From NCBI GenBank assembly GCA_959347315.1, contig OY365817.1:28180411-28244410 (forward strand): a stretch of 64,000 nt of DNA, read 5' to 3'. Source of the DNA: Bimastos eiseni. Its lineage: Eukaryota; Annelida; Clitellata; Crassiclitellata; Lumbricidae. Of this stretch, positions 23,501 through 38,100 are shown piece by piece. How positions within the stretch are numbered: position 1 is the first letter of the stretch; every line of letters starts with the position of its first letter. A program made the translations under genes and the position numbers. The notes beneath the pieces were generated by a model. That model ran no database searches. It was not told the DNA's origin and saw nothing but the letters and a program-made list of their open reading frames with translations.

Positions 23501-26500
23501 AGCCGCGTTACGGCGCCATATAAATTGTCGTAATTATCATTATTATTATCAACAAATCGTATGCTCAGTCATGAAAAGTTATTTAAAACACATCATTCAT
23601 GTTAATTAAATTTGGGAAGCAAGGTCACAAAAAAATGTGAATCTGAGGCTCGGACAGATGCACCTAGATTTTCAAATTCATAAAAGGGGAAAAGATGCAA
23701 ATGACATCCGCCTTAACAGCTATTCTGCCACCTCAGACCGCGTGGTAACTTGGACTTGGACCTCCGTTAGCCAAGACGCAGTCCTTGTGAATGCACTGGT
23801 GCCCCTCGCTTGGCTTTTGAGCGATGCCTTAGTAATCTGGAGATAATGATTATGAAATCAAATAACTCAGGAATTGAAATATTCCACATAAAAAATGCAT
23901 ATACCATCTATTATTGTAATAAATAATAATTATGACATGACTGTATAATATTAGAATTTGTGCTAAAGCAAACCTCACAAAACATAGAATCTTACATTTC
24001 CTAAATCCGCTTGGCATTCCTCCAGAGGAGTCACTGAGCCGAGCGCTGAGCGGACTCTTCTCCCCTGTCACTTCGATCCTCATGCTCCCTGTGCTTACTC
24101 GACGAAGTTTTTCAGCGAGCGGCTTCATCAGATGCCTGGAGTCGGAACCCGGAGGCTGGCGACTGAATTCCACCTGTCCAAAGACGGGAACCGGAGGAGC
24201 GGAAAGGGGAATGAGAGGAAGAGGAGGACTCGATGAAGAGGATAAGTTCAGTTCCTCCGTATCAAAGGACTGCCTAAAGGACAACACTGGATTATCATCG
24301 TGACAGCCATTTTTTTCTTTATTATCGTTATCTTGATCGTTATTATGATTTTCATAACTACTATTTAATATCAATCATCACTATTATTATATAATCATTT
24401 AAATAATTTTTATTATTTTTGTTCAAGATTATTTTCAGTATTTATTGTGATAATCATGATTATTATAATCATGATCGTTATTATAACATCATTTTTATTA
24501 ATTATGATTATTATTGTAAATTCTTAATATAAAAGACATCTAAAATATGTCACAATTTGGGGTTTTAATTAAAAAAATCACATTCAGAACGCTTCCTCCT
24601 CTGTCTACGATCCTTCAACGATCATATAGATGTTTGCTTTATATCGATCCAATGAACAATTGCCTGGTTTCCCAGTCTATGATCATCCAGAGATCTTACC
24701 GATGATTGGATTGTATCGATCCACTGATCTGCTGCATGGTTTCCAGGTTGCCGTACTCCGGGTTGCGGTAGACCCTCCGGAGCGCCTCGATCACGCGTTG
24801 TCCGGTCGTGAAGACGCGATACGTCAGGAGAAATGTATTAAGGAAGTCAATGCTAAGGAATCTGAGATCGGTCAAACGGTCAAGTAACTTCTCAACAGAC
24901 GCATGACGAATCTATTAGGCACAATAAACAATACTCATTATTATTCTAATTAACAACATTATCATCCCATTCCTACTAATGGAATTATGTCTGTTCCATA
25001 AATTGAGTAGTGGTACATTTGATGACCACTTTAACGACCAGACTTATCATACATTACATTATGTGCTGGAAGCTTACCTGTTAACAGACACATTTAATAA
25101 AAAATTGCGAATAATAATAATAATTAGGGAAATAATTATAATAATATTACGAGGAGAGTTTTACCTGTGGGACTTTACATGAATTGAGAGACCGGCTAAA
25201 TTTGATGTCGACATCATCTCTATAGAGCCTCGGATCAGATCTGGAAAGAGCAAAGAAACAATCATTTCTTATCAAGTTCGTATGAATCTCTGTACAAACT
25301 TGTTTAATAACCTTGCTCTAGAAGTGACAATCAGTACTTGCTCACATTTTTGGACAAAACTGCCCAGTTGCATCCTCACAAACAAGATGTCAGACATAAT
25401 GCTGGCATCCCATTGAGCACTAAAAGGTATCATATGTAACTTTAATTTATTGACTTTTAAACACATTGTCAATGTTTGCAATCATACATCGTCCAGCTGT
25501 GACACCCCAGAACAGGTTTCCTGTACAACTGGGTGTTGTGACAACCAAATTGGGAAACATTCCAATGGACATTGTAAACAATAGCACTACCTTCCACCTT
25601 GTCTCGTCTTACCTAAATCAAGAACTACATACTCTTCACGAACGAGCTTCTCTGGTTGCTGGACTACTATTGGATATCTTTCTCTGTATCTTTCCATTAT
25701 CTCCTTAGACACTAGATGTCATTTTGTTCTCAACTTTCGACTTGTCTCTTTCAAATTGCCATTTGTTATCCACCATACATAGTGAACTAATCCTCAGGCT
25801 GTTGACCTGAAGATGACCTAATTTAGGTGAGTCCCATTGGTTGATTCCTTGCGTATTTGACGCTAATGCAACAGAAGGCACTAATTATTATTTTAGTCTT
25901 TTACAGGCTCTCATGCAGATATTATAAGTATTATTATCATCATCATTATTATTATAATACTTATTACTATTATTATCATTATTATCATCATCATCATCAT
26001 TATTATCATCATACTTATTACTATTATTATCATTAATATTATCACTATTTAATCATCATCATTATTATTATTAATATCATCATTATTATAATCATAAGCA
26101 TCATCATTATCATTACTAATAGTATTATTGTCATTATTATTACTATTACCCTACTGCTTCCCAGAAGCTAGATACATGGCGAAACCCAGGCATACCTGCG
26201 ATCAGAAGGACCGCTATCTTTACGACATACGTCAGTTGGTATTACCCCTCCGTACCTGACAGATTGTGGCATTGTGACGGATGATGTCTCCACAAGCGAA
26301 CTGTTCACCATGTCGGTGTAATGAAGATTCTCAATACACTACGGTGGAAGGCAAAACAAAACATGAACAACACATCATCAAGACAGAAACACAGTTCGAG
26401 GAGTCACTGACCGTTGCAAAAGTGATAATCTCCAAATTTCTAAAGCACCACTCCAAAGCAAAGCACAGGACACCAGCTTAATCACGAGGGTCACCTTTTG

Positions 26501-29500
26501 GTGTCTTTCTGCCCTGTAAATCCTTGTTTGGGGAGGCACTGACCGCTAGGAAATTGTTGGGAATTGACCATAACATGCTGTTTACTAGAGCATTGACATT
26601 TAAAACTGTTTAGAAAAAGTTGACCTAAATTCCAATTTAAGAACAAATTGATGTAATGGTTCTAACAAAGATTGTTTGTCTTTTAAACCTTTGTTAAAGG
26701 TTCAGACACTGAAGCATTGACCTGTAAACTCACTTATGTGGTGCCATCTTTAGCTTAACCACACCTGAACCATTATAATTAAGGACATCCATAGTATGGA
26801 AACACATGAACTAGAGATATGGACCACAGTGTGAATTCAAGGCTTTTTCAAGCGACCTATTCAGACCAGAGGCATGGGAAGCGCTGGAACATGATACCCA
26901 CTGGTCAGACTGCTCAGCCTGTAGTGCAGGGCATTGGTTCGCTTTGAGGAGACCATCTAACACAATCAATGGCAGAGTCCATCCTTTCCTTGCCTGTGAT
27001 ATGTCACTGCACCAGGCCGCTTTCTCTTGCATGGCTGACGCGACGAGGGTTATGGTGACCGGCGGACCGCTCCGCGAATCCAGAGTTATGCGAAAGTCGA
27101 GGCCGCCGTAGTCGACTCGCGGCTCGCGTTCGGCCGGTTGAGTCTGGAGCAGACCGGTCCCAGAGTTCTGACTCGCCAGACTCAAGCTGCTGTCGTAAGA
27201 GGATGCTGAAAGCAAACAAAAAGATGATCACACAGATGATATTCTTCCCTCTTTCAAATTCTTATGGCCTGATCATCTGCATATATCGAACATATTTATT
27301 TTAAAAATTCGTTTCAATTTCAAACTGACAATAATTCAGTATTATTACAAGCGCAGTATGAACGAATGATGACAAGTTATTACATGAATTGAATTTAACC
27401 GTTGGCAGCCATGCAGGGCACCCATTACATTATACATCTCATTTTAACAAATGCCGCCACCTAGCGAAAGAAGGACCAGTCAACCTCATGGAGATACGGG
27501 TCTTGAATTCAGATTCTCAGCCCTGAGCAACCGTGTGGTCACCATTACTCTCTGGCCCCTTCTGATCACTGTATGGTTCTGGCCTGCATCAGCGGTTCTC
27601 GACTTTTTTATGCTGTACCACCAGGTAAAACAGTCATTTGCTGGTGCACCCCCACTAGCAAAACATGTTAGAAAGGTTCAGTTGTTTAGTAATTATTTTA
27701 GTAGTAATCAAAGGCAGCAGAGATATCCAAAACAGGGTCAACAATACAATACAACTGTTATTTGATATCGCCCTTCTTACAGTTTAGTTCAGAAGTGCAC
27801 ACATGCCTCGACGGTGCAACTGCAGAGAAATTGTGTGCGAAGGACTTGCTCAAGGTCCCAACACAGTGACGCCCCGAACGAGAGTCGAAACCGCTCACTC
27901 AGCGCACCCTGAGCGTCATGGGCTGACCGCTCTGACTAAATCGGCCACCACGTCACACAGCGTGACATGAGACCAATCAATGGCAGAGTAACGTATCTGA
28001 AAGGAGGGAAAGTAAGGCACATAATGAAGTATTAGCACTGATGAACAATGTGCAATTACTGTCGTCATCATAGTTGACTATCTCTGAGTTCGGTTCTTCC
28101 ATAAGACTGCAGTCGATCAGAGCAATCTTTCCGTAATTCTGAAACACCAAAAGACAAACAGTGTATCTTTAAAGAAAAAACAACAGACAAATCCAATTGT
28201 TCCAAAATCTACTGTTCTCTTTTCCAGTATATAACTAGGGTTTCTGGAACCATTGTCACAAATAATGGGAATTCTCGAGCAACAATCGCTTACGGCATAA
28301 ACATCTGGTGTCTGAAAAAATAGCACTGATACGGAAAATTTTGAGGAAACTACATTAACAGTTTACGTAATGTAAATGGAACGCTCAGCATAAATTACTA
28401 GCACGATTATGTAGGAATCACACAATAGGTGTAACAGATAGAAAAAAAATTACGTGGAAATGAGATTTACAAATGAAGAAGAGATATCCAACCGATAAGA
28501 AAAGTTGCACAGAGAGAGATACATTCGTATACAAGACTGGATCTCAAACAGATGCAACATATGCGCTACTTACAACACGACGGAAGGTTCAACAAGAAAT
28601 CCTTGCACGGATCAACAACAATAATCATATGCAACATACCCAAACAAACCAACGCATGCGACGGGTAATAACATCTGCACCGTGTCATCCGCAGTCCACG
28701 GCCCCTTCGACAGACCCCGTTCATCCTATGCACAAATCCAGATCCTCAATGCAAAGCCTCGTCGCAAGGGCCATCTCCCGGGCCGGCCCCCTACAATCTC
28801 CGGATGCATCGGGGTCAAAAACCAGAGAGACAGAGCAGAAAAAGACTGACCGACATAGACAGCCGCGACGATCGCAGATGGCCATGGTAGCTGTCTCCCC
28901 GTTCGCGACTCCCAATCAATATGCCACTCCTCGAGCTACAAGACTTCGACGCGACCCAGTCCGGACGACAATGACGAACGCGACGAAATCATGACCATAG
29001 CATCGGCACGACGACGCTTGGACACAGATCGAAGACCGGCCCGCCGTCCTCGATCTCAGACCGTACCATAATTACCGAAACGTCCACTTCTCGCAGGCAT
29101 TTTGGATGGTGCATCGTGGGATAGGTTCAAGAGGTTGATAATCTCACAATTTCCAGGGATCAATAATAATCGGTCGTGCCGCGACGCCCAGCTTCGATCC
29201 TGCCCCGAAGAACGAGTCCAGATGGTCGGGCAAATATTCTAGTCTCGCGCCGGGGCACAGTTGGGGTGAAACGGCCCCCGATCCGCGATTTATTATGCAA
29301 AAACGGGCGGCGCGTGCTTCCAGTTAAAAGATATTGATGGCAAATTAAATTGCGTGCTTTGTGCGTCAAGGAGTGGGTGCCTCGCCGCCGCCGCTGCAGT
29401 TCTAGCATACGGACTGTTACGACCGTTGCTGGATTGGCGGTCGTTCGCTGGCGTTGGCTGGCGGCGCAGGAGACTAGCGCTCGTCGGCCGCCCAGGCGCT

Positions 29501-32500
29501 TATGTTAAGCGGACGGCCTTCAGGAGGCGGGCGCCGGCTGTGTACTGCGCGGCGTTTTTGTAGTAGGTCGTCGCTATGGAAACGAGGGTGAGCGCATCGA
29601 GGGACGGCTGGGTGGGGAATAACGAATGGGTTATCGACTGTTACGTAACTGCACCTCTCGGTCACGTGTGAGGGTGAAGGGAGTTTGCCGACCGCTGTCG
29701 ATGTATTTGGGTCAGAGGTGAGTAACCGGGATTCCGATTTGTTTATTCCGGGATAAAGGGATGCCATGAATGGGTCGGGGTCGGGAGAGTTGTGGGGAAC
29801 ATCATCCAATATATGCGCTAAATAAATCAGCAGGAATGCGTACACATGTGAGAATGATATATATTTTATCTGTATATAACCATGATAGGAAGATCGTAAT
29901 CTTTGCCCATCTATTTTTATGCAGGACTCTCCTGGGAGCCTTTTAAAAGGCACTTGAGAAATGCTCTGCCATATATGCACACATATACAGACGAATACCT
30001 ACACAAACAAACACACTTACATAAATATATACATACACAAATATCTTAACACACATGCATAAAATATATTATTATATTATAATATACATGCACCCAAATA
30101 CCTACACAAACATACACACAAAAAGTAATAAACATAAACATATAATCACACACACGCAAGCACACACACAGACGGACGGACGGACGGACAGATACACCCA
30201 AAATAGACCCTTGGCAATGTGTTTTGAGACCCCATGACAGAATAATACACTCCATACAGAGATGGGAAATTGGTACCACTCCCTCTTTTATAGATTTCAC
30301 ATTTTCCAAATATATTGCATGGAAATAAAATCCTTAAGGAAATAAACTACAGACCAATTGCTTAGTATACTCAGGTTATGTAAATATATGCACGATTGTA
30401 AACATTTTGTTTTAAAGGGCAATAATTAAAAATTAGATATGGTGCCCCTTTGGCGCTCAATAGGGCGCCAACATTAGGACTGATAACTATATGTGAGTGA
30501 TTTAGATACAAACTGGATGTAATTGGACACCAAAATGAAACCCTATAAATTTAATTTGGGATAAATTAGTAAAAATTGCATCAAAATAAAGAGTAGAAAT
30601 ATTAATCTATAACCCTCAGTCAGGCACCCTCTTCCTTTGGCCCTCGGGGACACGTGTCCCCCTCTGCACCTCCTCTGCACCCTCTGACTCCACCGAGCAC
30701 ACAACGTAAACACTGAGTCAGCCATATGCAAATTATGTTTGCATATGCATGAGGACAATTCATATAGCGCCTTTTGAGTACCTTGCAAAAGCACTGCACA
30801 CACAGCTATCTAACTGATTTAGGAAGAAGAGCAGTCCCTTAAGCCAGCACTGAGGCATCCATGGTTATGAAGTGCTAGAGACTTCAGATGCTTAGCCTTG
30901 GCACATCAGGGCGAGCGGCCAGACCTCTCCTCCGCCATCTCATCATAAGCAGAAATCTCGAAGCAAATTCCTGCCCAAGTAGCAGAAGTAGTTTCAGTTA
31001 AATGACACAATGTGATAACAAAGATCAGCGTCTCCCTCCTCCGTTATCCAGGCTCGGGACTGGCACAGCCAGCGAGCAGTGGTGGAGCTTTCTGCCCCGG
31101 TGAGGATTTGAACAGTCTAGCACGCCGACCACTAAACATTGCACGCCTCTGAATGATCCAGACGAGACCTGAATTCGGCCGAGTACCATGGTAAACATCA
31201 CGTCCAAGCTCCTGAAGCGCCATTCGAAAGCCGAGCACAGGGCATGAGCACTGCGTCAAGCATAAAGTCCAAATGGTAAACCTGAGTTTGAAGCCATTGA
31301 GCATGTATCATAACCAGGGCATACAGAATAGGATTATTGTGGGCGTCTCACCTGTACCGAATGAGTGATCTTCACTATTCTACTGAATACGAATAATTAA
31401 TTGGACTAAATACGAATACAAATAGTGTACAAAATAGGTCTACCAACAAATTTCAAATGTGAGCAAAAGTTTCAGTTCAGTAAATTTAATACATACCCTA
31501 AAAATAAACAGTTAACTACATGTAATTTTTGCATCCTTCTGCCAGTCTGTGTAAATGAGGAATGGAACTAATTTAACTAAACTTAGAAATGAGACTGCTG
31601 ATGCTGTGATACCGTGGTCCAGCAGTAGAGAGTAACTTCAGTGCACTTGATATAGCAGCCGCCGCTGGTGCAGAAACAGATGTCACATGACCACTATTTC
31701 TTATTCAGTCCAATCGCTACTATTCAGCCGATTACTGAATACATGTAGCTAATTTGCCGACTTTTCGGCTCCGAAAGGAATATAAAGTGAATATTCGGCA
31801 CAGCCATAATCACCAAGACACAACTCAAATAACAGATTTTACAAGACTAATAATAATAACTTTTTTTATAAATCAAACTGACAAACCAGTCATGTTGTAA
31901 TAGTGGAACAGGCAGGCTGACAATCCGTGTTTATGGTGTTGGGTATTGGAGTGGCCAGAGAGGTAAGAGGAAGTGGAGGAATTGGGGTAGGTTAAAGAGC
32001 TGATCCTGGAAGATGGACAGAGCTTAGAAGGACTAACCCTGGAAGAAGAACTAATCCTGGAAGGAATACCAACCTTGGAAGAAGACCTGACCTAGGACAA
32101 TGATTGACCTAGCACAGAGGGCTCACCCTTGACCAAAGAACCCACCTTGTATATATGTGTATGTACATATGTATATATCACCCTACAAGAACCTAACGAG
32201 GGTATTTGCCCAATGAAGGACTGACCTTGGCCAGGTGAAGCCTTCCATTGGACGATCTAGTCGTCAGAAGCAGGTGATTTGTGAAGAGGAAGACCTGTCT
32301 GACGGTCTCCTTGCGAGTCTCCTTGAAGGACGCGCTGAACGACCCGAGCCTTCCGAGGCCGCTCCTGCCCTTGTCCGCAGTCATCACCTGGATCAGTGTC
32401 CCTGTCACAGATAAGACAACAAATGTCTGGTTAGAAACCAATGTCTGGAGATGTCAGATACTACTGTGGCTGAGAGGTTCTCACAGCGTCATTGTCAGTG

Positions 32501-35141
32501 TAAATAGAAATTTATATAGCACTGGTTAAAGAAAAAGACAGACAATAAGCACTCTCTGTACAAATTTATCTAATCATTATTATTATTTTCATTATTATGA
32601 TCATTTAACATCATCATCATCATATGACAATTATTATTATTATCAATAATAATAATGATATTACAATGCATTTATTAGGCCCTGCTGCTTAATGATTGAG
32701 CATCAACCAAAGGCGCTGAGCAACTGTGAGTTAGCATCTTGCTCCAATTCCCTATCCATTTTTACTAGGTGGCAGAGGAAGTGGATGATCTCTTTAAGAA
32801 AGATCACTGTCAAGCTAAGCACTCTACACTACAGAACCAACGGTCAATAGCACCACCTAGCGAATAACAAAAAGAAATTCCCTTGTCCTGCCACCTGGTG
32901 AATGTATAGCCATTCATTCACACAAGCCCTCTACCGAATCAATTCGTCAAGGTTATCTAATGTCATTTTCAGTTTAAAGACAGAGTGATAACAAAGCGTT
33001 GCCCTCCTCCTTAATCCAGGCTTGGGATTGGCACTGCCATATAGGGACATTCCAGGGCTCCTCATGAGCAATAATCAGAACTTGTCAGATGTCGAGTTAG
33101 TAGGACTAAGATCAGTAATACATGAACAAAGAAAGACACTAGGAATCAGGTAGTGAGCAAGTAAACACGAGGTCCATAGCTAGCATATATAGCTATAATA
33201 ATAAAGCAGGTAATTCCATAATAAACTGTTATAGAATGAGTTTAGGAACGTCTTGTGACCGCAAAGGTCTTTGACCTAAGCCTAATCTCTTCTTGTTGGC
33301 TCTGTGGTGGATTTCCTTCTCCTCCCCCTCCAATTATTCATTCATTCTTTCTGAGAATTTATATAGCGACCTCTTGTTAAAAACCTATACCTGAGCCTTC
33401 CCAGCCAAGACTAAATAAAAGGCTTCAGTGACTTATAGAACTAAGTTGGATTGAATCACAAATACTGAATGCAGCTTCAGTGAGAGACCATTCCAGACCA
33501 AGGGGCCTATAGCATGCTGGCAGGGCATAGGAACCAAAATGGTTCCCACCAAACATTTGTGGCAACATGGCAGGGTAGGTATACATAATTGAAAATTTAT
33601 ATAGCTCCACTTGAAGAGCGACACGCGTGTGGTAAACCGTGCCGTTGTTTACCTTGCCTGACGAACGTCTGGTTGACATCGAGCAGAATGTCGCATCCCT
33701 CAACGATCATCCGTTCGATCGCGAGATTTTTCCGGATGTTCTCAGTTTCACTCACCTCATCCTGCATCACCTGAACAATGATCATGACAACGCTCATCTT
33801 GAATACGAACAAAATTTAAAGTTCAGATTAATAGAGCAAAGAATTAGAAAGTGAAAGAATGAATGAACTAGTGGAGGGAGGAATGAATGAACTAATTAAA
33901 GGATGAACAAATGAAAGAATAAATGATTGATTGAAAGAATAAATAAATGATTGAATGAATGAGTTAATGAAGGAATAAATGAAATAATGACTGAATGAAT
34001 AAATTAACTAATTAATAAATGGATGAACAAATGAATGAATGAAAGAACGAATGATTGACCGAATGAATGAATGAACCTGTGACATTTCCTCGAGCTTGCT
34101 GAGCGCAAATTCGAGGCTCCTGCGTTCGACGTGGTCGTGTGGAGTGTGAGCCAGTAGTTCGTGGATCGTGATGATGTAGCGGGGAACCTGAAAACAGACG
34201 AGGAACCAGGCTGCTCCATTTCAACCAAGTAGTGGCACAATCACTCCTATTATCACCCATACACAAAACAACAATTATCTTAACAAAGTCACGAAGAAGG
34301 ACATTGCTCTTTGGTTCTGTAATAACAGTCCTGGGTCCCGTCTCGCACCAGCTAACCCATTAAACCTACCCACCACTCTCTTAGTCTCCTTGCCCATCGC
34401 TGCATAATACCCTGTGAGGCCCGATGTGCAAATATTTATCATTGTCAGGATGCTTGTTAACTGTGCTTATTAGACATTGCATACCAATGTGCAATTAGCA
34501 ATTGGTATGAGTGTATGGTATGAGTGTACGCATGTGTGTATATAAGTGTGTATGTATGTAGGTAAGCATGTGTGCATGTATGTAAAATAAAAATAATTAT
34601 TATCACTATTATTATTATATAGCCATCTGCAAAGCACCTCTCTAAGCAGACTAATCAGAGGCACTCTCAGCATGACAGGTCATCAATAAACGAGGTCACG
34701 CAGGTGAGATCTCCACAAGAATCCTATTCTGGACAGCCAGGGAATAGACAGATAGACCGTGGCATACCTGGTGCATAGGGTAGGTGAGGAAGGTAGCCAA
34801 GGAGTGGCCTTCGCAGACGGCCTTCTCCTCGTAGCGCCTGAGCAGCTGGTTGAACTCCATCTTCTGCTTGTACTCGGCCAGGACCTGGAGGCTGTAGTGG
34901 TGGTTGCGCACGTACTCCTGGTAGATTCCGAGCATCGGAAGCAGCATGTCGAATACATCTGCGATACATCAAACAGACATAAACACATGCATACGTTCAT
35001 GTATGCATGTGTTTATGTATGAATGTATGTCTCTAAGCATGTGTGTTTATATGCTTATGTGTTTATAACCATCTAACAACACTGCAGTCATTGCATTTGT
35101 AATTATATATATATATATATAATATATACATATATTTATAA

Positions 35142-35172
<31 letters not shown>

Positions 35173-38100
35173 CCCCATATATACCCAACACCAAGGCTCC
35201 CCCATTCTTCCCTACAGGTTGAGCATCTTGTCCCTCGCTCTCGGACTTCCATGAGGCAGTGCCAAGCCTTCTCGGTTGTTTGCCCTGTAACCTAAAATGG
35301 GCTCCCTGTCACTCTCCATCCCGTGTCCAGGGGATACTCAACCGTGTTTATACCAACCTTAAGACTGTCCTATTTAGCTGGGGTTGGATCGGGAGCGCTT
35401 CCTAGTATATGTCTTTAAGGAGCGCTATATAAATCCTTAAAATAAAGTTATATGACCCCAGCTTGGTCCTTTTGGGTTCCCTTTTGTGTCCACTGTCCAA
35501 CAGATTACCTGTTCCTAGTACCTATGTGTATATTTATCAATTAATCAAGTTTTTTTTACTGAACCAAGCCAAAAGTCAAGCACCAACAGAATCACAAGTA
35601 ATATCAGAAGGATTTGTACGTATGTCTGTATACATGCAAGTGTGTATGTACACAGACGTATCTAAGTATGTGTATGTATTTATGTGTCTATACAGAGCGA
35701 GTAAGGTCGAGATTACGCAGTCGCTAAAGAAAAAAACGTAGTTTCATAGTACCTTACAGCTCACTACACAATTCACCAGTGAATTAAACAGAAGTCCTTT
35801 ATCAAGCGCCATAACATGACGGGGTCGCAATAGCGCTCACAAAGGCATCCTTATAAAACCAAGCGAGAAAAGGTCGCCAGACGTCATGCTGGAGTGGGAC
35901 GCGAAACGTGTTATAGATGTCATTGCGTGCAAGCGCTTAAGCCAAACGGCGCTGGATGCTAAAGCGCTGGGATCGGGAATCCATCTTCATTTCGCTCGTT
36001 CGCTCAAGCTACATCAGCGGAAGGCTTATTCAATACGCCACAGCGAAATCAAATGTACCTCCGAAGGCAATTTAACGACCAATAATGACGCCATCTTGCC
36101 GGCGGGCAAGTCGTTTTGCCGAACGCCTTAAAAGACTGCTCGATCAGTTGCTCACAATTTCACAACCAATTCTACAGTAAGTGTTGTCGCCATTTACGAC
36201 CTCAGTCCATGCCACTCATCCGCTCTTTCTCATTGGTCGGTTCTAATGAATATTTATGAATAATTACGTCACTGCTGGTGTGTTATGAGGGAAAGATGGC
36301 GGATAGTGCTATTCCCAAACTTCAAAACAGGACAAAAATCAACGGCCTTGGAAGCCACACGATGATACATTGAAAACTACTACAGCGATCGCTATAACGA
36401 ATAACTTTCGTTTTACCGCTAAGCAAAGAAGAGCGAGTTGATGACAAAATGTAAAAAGTTTCGTCGCGTACTAGGCTATCATGTCCTGCTCACGCAAGCC
36501 TACGGGAATAAACTTTACACTAAGGCCGCTGGTACAGCAGTATTAGTCACGTCATCATTCATTAAAATTCATTAACAGCGAACTTGCCTATGACTATGAC
36601 CCTATGCGAATGCGCAACTGCCTGATTGAGTCTAAATTGGTCCGACATAATTATATAATAATTATAATAGAATGCCAATATTCACCCGGGAACAATAGCA
36701 ATTGCGTGGCCAGTTCTTTACAGCTGTAGATTTTATGAAGCAAAATAGGCCACCTGAAGAAACCGGCTCACGCAGTATTAAAGCCGTAACTACATGTAGG
36801 TCAGTGGCACTGAAAAAATAATACAAGTTAGGGTCTACGCTCACTGTACGTCCAACAGTAAGCGTGCGTTGACTTAAAATGCAGGCTATATCAAGTGCAC
36901 TGAAGTAACTCTCTACTGCCTGGACCACGGTATCACAGCATCAGCAGTCTCATTTCTAAGTTTAGTCGACAAAATACTGGGTCCATAGGTAGAGAAATGC
37001 CTGCCCTCTAGGCAGAGCAGTCGCAGGCGCCAAAAAGTCTGCAGGGGCTAAAGTCAGAATTTTAGAACTGTTACTGTTTATAAATTATAAATTGACTGAA
37101 ATTCTGATTTGTGACGTTCACAATCACATGGCTCCCTGGATTTATTGCTAGTATAAAAGACACCGTGTATGGGAAGTTCTTCATTGCAGATTACTTTTAT
37201 CAGGCGCAGTTTTGTGTCTACGTCCGGTGTGCGACTGTGCATATGGGCTTACGTCAAAAACTAATCAAATCTGTAAACACAAAAAACTAAAAACTATCTT
37301 GAAAAAAACCTGTTTTATCATTATAGGTTTTTTAAAACCTTGTCTATGAGTCCTTTGGACGTGCTCCCAGACAGTGGGTTTAACCTCCTGAGCCAAGATG
37401 ACTCGAAATCCTAAACTCTCCACATTACAGAAGTAGCAAGACATATTTCTTTGATGACAATATTTTAATCAAACTCCAACAGTTAGATGACACGCTTCTC
37501 CCTGAGATTCAATTACGAATTGTTGTTGAATTGAGATTGAAATCAATGAAATGAAGCTTAAAATAACTTGAATCATCGGGTTTTTTTTTATTAAGGTCAC
37601 GGCCGTCGCTAGACCAGAATGCATCGCGCACCCTAGTTACGCATTTTCATCACTAGTGGTGTGACTCATTCCTTTTGTCTCAGACTGCCCTTCGTGGCAC
37701 TTCGTGTCGTGGCAGTCCCACGCCTGGAGGAAGGAGTAAGGTGATGCGAACACTCTGGCAGCTACAAGATGTAGTCACTGATCACAGAAACGATGCGATT
37801 TCCGTTGTAACCTGGCGCCGTCTACTGACGCGAGAATTAGATCTCCGAACGTTGTTTGTTGATCGAATTGCTGCGTGAATTGGTTTGATGACGGCAGAGG
37901 ACAAGGCGAGGGGCAAAGGTCATGGCGTGAAGGGGCAAGGGTCAGACGGTGACACGGCACTAAATGTTTGCCGCCGATAATCGTCTTCTGGGTTTGCAAC
38001 GTCAGAAGTTAAACGAAAACACGATCGTGGCGTCAATTGGCGGGAAAATAGCAGGCGACTTTTAACGCGATTAGCATCATAGCCAGTATATCTCTGAGAG

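Larger units (their letters stand above)
28139..32225 (-). other. RASGRF intron 9, with a CpG-richer block
   Basis: No exon recognised. 28650-29720 is CpG-rich relative to the surrounding AT-rich DNA. It carries open frames on both strands (173 codons plus at 28473, 168 codons minus at 29474) without recognisable domains. Other content: short tandem 'cggacgga' near 30175, an octamer-like palindrome at 30723 and a family B copy at 30988. Confidence 0.5.

Noticed and set aside
28473..28994. 173-codon plus-strand frame [12 protein letters not shown]...
   Set aside because: No known domain, lies in a RASGRF intron with open frames on both strands; kept only as part of the CpG-rich block observation.
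29474..29980. 168-codon minus-strand frame
   Set aside because: No domain and no acceptor or donor phase linking it to RASGRF exons.
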